NCBI GenBank assembly: GCA_031289975.1
Contig: JAITOM010000226.1
Location: 1-6,405 of the forward strand
Reading direction: 5' to 3'
Length of the DNA: 6,405 bases
Origin: Methanobrevibacter sp.
GTDB taxonomy: Archaea; Methanobacteriota; Methanobacteria; Methanobacteriales; Methanobacteriaceae
Shown here: one piece after another, positions 4,961 through 6,405 of the stretch
Position numbering within the stretch: the stretch's first letter is position 1
Layout of the letters: each line of letters opens with the position of its first letter
Notes under the pieces: generated by a model
The model's input: the letters and a program-made list of their open reading frames with translations, nothing else
What the model was told of the DNA's origin: nothing
The model's database searches: none
Position numbers and translations under genes: made by a program

Positions 4961-6151
4961 TTATATTTTTTCAATTAAGTTCAGTTTTTTAGCTAAAATT
5001 TTGATTGTGGATCCTTGTATTAAAACTGATATAATTGATATAAAGAAAACTATATTGAATATGAATCCTGATTCTATAATTCCATAACTTAATGGATAGA
5101 TTGCAAAAACAATAGGAACAGCACCTTTAATCCCAACCCACGAAAGAAACACCTTATCCTTAAAATTGAAATTGGATTTAATAAGACATGTGAATATTGC
5201 TAATGGTCTGGCTATAAATACCAATACAATACTTATTAATAAACCAAACCCGATGACCGATAATATTTGTCTTGGAAAAGATAGTAATCCTAATATTATA
5301 AACATTGCAATCTGCATTAACCATGCTAAACCATAGAAAAATGTTAAATTTTTATCTTCATCTGATAATGCACTGGAACCAATGAGAAGAGAAGAGATAT
5401 AAACAGCTAAAAAACCATTACCTCCAATAAATTCTGCAATTGCAAAAGATAAAATAGCTATCCCTATCATTAATACTGGATAAAGTCCTTTAGAAATTAA
5501 ATTAATATTATCAATTAGTATTGTTGATAATTTACCGATAATATAACCTATTACTACACCTAAGATCAGTGACTTAAGAAATATAATAATCATTAGAAAG
5601 ATTGATGTTGTAGGATGAAGAATCAGGTATATAAAAGATGTTGTTAAAACATAAGCCATCGGATCATTTGTAGCACTTTCAAATTCAAGCAAAACATCTA
5701 ATTTATTTTTCAATTTAACATTTAATGGGCTTAAAATGGAATATACTGCTGCTGCATCTGTTGATGAAATAATAGAACCCAATAGTAATGAAACAATTAA
5801 ATCCATGCCTAAAAAAAAGTGGGCGAATAATCCTACAGTTATTGCTGTAATGAATACTCCTATAGTTGAAAGGTTTATTCCCCTATAAGCCACTTCCTTT
5901 GCTTTAATAATATTTGTATTTAAACCACCTTCAAATATGATTATTATAAGTGCAATTGTACTTATATTTTTTACCAAACCATAGTCATTAAAATAAATTC
6001 CTATAATTCCATCAGAGCCTAATAACATACCAACTATTATAAAAACAATTAAACTTGGGATACCGATTAAGCTTGATGCCTTAGTTAAAACTACACTTGA
6101 AATAAGCACAGATCCAACTAACAATAATAGATGATAAAATTCTAAAGCCAT
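4961..6151 (-). CDS. CPA1/NhaP-type cation:proton antiporter, membrane domain only
   Basis: 396 residues, almost entirely hydrophobic helices (about 11-13 segments) with short loops; an integral membrane protein exchanging Na+ or K+ for H+. Family landmarks are FEGGLN (73-78), the STDAAAV helix (130-136), the ND motif in ESATNDP (158-164, N162-D163) thought to bind cation and proton, R315-P316, and GIKGAVPI (340-347). Sequence style is closest to NhaP/NhaP2. It ends just after the last helix, so it lacks the cytoplasmic TrkA-C domain of bacterial NhaP2 (about 570-580 residues); archaeal NhaP proteins near 400 residues are common, so this is probably complete. The ion cannot be told from sequence. 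The ATG at 6151 has no Shine-Dalgarno before it (AAGAATATAACA), suggesting a short or leaderless mRNA. The stop codon lies two bases beyond a family A element. Its upstream region holds a TAT triplet array. Confidence 0.93.
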   Translation of the reverse strand: MALEFYHLLLLVGSVLISSVVLTKASSLIGIPSLIVFIIVGMLLGSDGIIGIYFNDYGLVKNISTIALIIIIFEGGLNTNIIKAKEVAYRGINLSTIGVFITAITVGLFAHFFLGMDLIVSLLLGSIISSTDAAAVYSILSPLNVKLKNKLDVLLEFESATNDPMAYVLTTSFIYLILHPTTSIFLMIIIFLKSLILGVVIGYIIGKLSTILIDNINLISKGLYPVLMIGIAILSFAIAEFIGGNGFLAVYISSLLIGSSALSDEDKNLTFFYGLAWLMQIAMFIILGLLSFPRQILSVIGFGLLISIVLVFIARPLAIFTCLIKSNFNFKDKVFLSWVGIKGAVPIVFAIYPLSYGIIESGFIFNIVFFISIISVLIQGSTIKILAKKLNLIEKI

Positions 6152-6170
6152 TGTTATATTCTTAATTAAA

Positions 6171-6195
6171 TATTATTATTATTATTATTATTATT
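6171..6195. repeat. TAT trinucleotide microsatellite upstream of the antiporter
   Basis: Twenty-five bases of perfect TAT repeat (8.3 units), located 20-44 bp before the antiporter ATG. Imperfect ATT/AAT triplets continue to about 6252. If the mRNA has little or no leader, as the missing ribosome binding site suggests, this array covers the TATA box position. Confidence 0.9.
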
Positions 6196-6212
6196 CTTGA
6201 TATTACTACTTT

Positions 6213-6226
6213 TATTATTAATAATA
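6213..6226. repeat. Perfect 14-bp palindrome upstream of the antiporter
   Basis: TATTATTAATAATA reads the same on both strands and lies 62-75 bp before the antiporter start. The block TTTTATTATT also recurs at 6210-6219 and 6231-6240, a 21-bp spacing. An operator is possible, but A/T triplet DNA makes such palindromes easily by chance. Confidence 0.3.
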
Positions 6227-6253
6227 CTATTTTTATTATTCTATAATAATAAA

Positions 6254-6277
6254 TAGGTTTTGATAAAGTTTTTAATA
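6254..6277 (+). mobile_element. Family A element, left-end fragment (copy 4)
   Basis: TAGGTTTTGATAAAGTTTTT followed by AATA matches the left terminus of family A copy 3 closely (two bases missing from TAGTGG). The match stops exactly where a family B terminus begins (TATAGTGG, 6276). The rest of the element is missing from the window. Confidence 0.6.
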
Positions 6278-6405
6278 TAGTGGAATAAAAAAGTTTGTAA
6301 TTAATCATTTATTTTTATTTGCTTAGTTTTTAATAATATTTTTTAATATTTTATTAAATTATTAATTAATAAATTTAATTATTTTATTTTTTAAAATAAA
6401 TAATA
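6276..6405 (+). repeat. Family B repeat, copy 3 (cut by window edge)
   Basis: Begins TATAGTGGAATAAAAAAG, then TTTGTAATTAATCATT, matching copies 1 and 2 read on the opposite strand. The following A/T core is more diverged. It is in opposite orientation to the other two B copies. It abuts a family A end fragment with no spacer, suggesting insertion into, or recombination with, that element. Confidence 0.6.

Noticed and set aside
4961..6151. Antiporter truncated by the family A insertion (loss of a TrkA-C domain)
   Set aside because: The membrane domain is complete, archaeal NhaP proteins of about 400 residues are usual, and no remnant of a TrkA-C domain is visible on the far side of the element.
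1..6405. Composite transposon: the four genes carried between inverted family B copies
   Set aside because: B copies 1 and 3 are inverted around the gene block, but they are diverged, non-coding and cut by the window edges; lysS is a core gene, so mobility of the whole block is unlikely.

Overview
The window looks like chromosomal DNA of a very AT-rich methanogenic archaeon, most likely Methanobrevibacter or a close relative in the Methanobacteriales. The main evidence is an archaeal-type class I lysyl-tRNA synthetase, a 6-phospho-3-hexuloisomerase-like SIS protein (a family used by archaea in pentose and formaldehyde metabolism), archaeal TATA boxes and oligo-T terminators, and intergenic DNA made almost wholly of A and T. 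The genus is inferred from gene style and composition, not from a search.

Layout. Positions 1-1495 hold no gene that I can support. This stretch is mostly short non-coding repeats: family A (about 215-230 bp with terminal inverted repeats, TIRs), family B (related terminus) and a single element C (inverted termini near 30 bp, flanked by a perfect 8-bp direct repeat). A zinc-ribbon/SIS gene follows at 1496-2293 on the plus strand. It converges, with only 3 bp between stop codons, on a DUF45/YgjP-like metallohydrolase gene (2297-2980, minus). Upstream of that, also on the minus strand, lie lysS (3053-4633) and a CPA1/NhaP-type cation/proton antiporter (4961-6151). A third full family A copy (4744-4958) fills most of the gap between the antiporter and lysS and ends two bases from the antiporter stop codon. 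A family A end fragment abutting a family B copy closes the window (6254-6405).

How the parts relate. The four genes do not form one pathway. They look like housekeeping or metabolic genes, each probably with its own promoter: 73 bp separates lysS from the DUF45 gene and contains both a T8 terminator and a TATA box. The most unusual content is the repeat population. There are at least three full copies and one fragment of family A, three copies of B and one element C in about 2 kb of non-coding DNA. Families A and C have the structure of MITEs (small non-autonomous transposable elements), and A and B may share a terminus. No transposase is encoded in the window. The other notable item is the fusion of an N-terminal zinc ribbon to a hexuloisomerase-type SIS domain.
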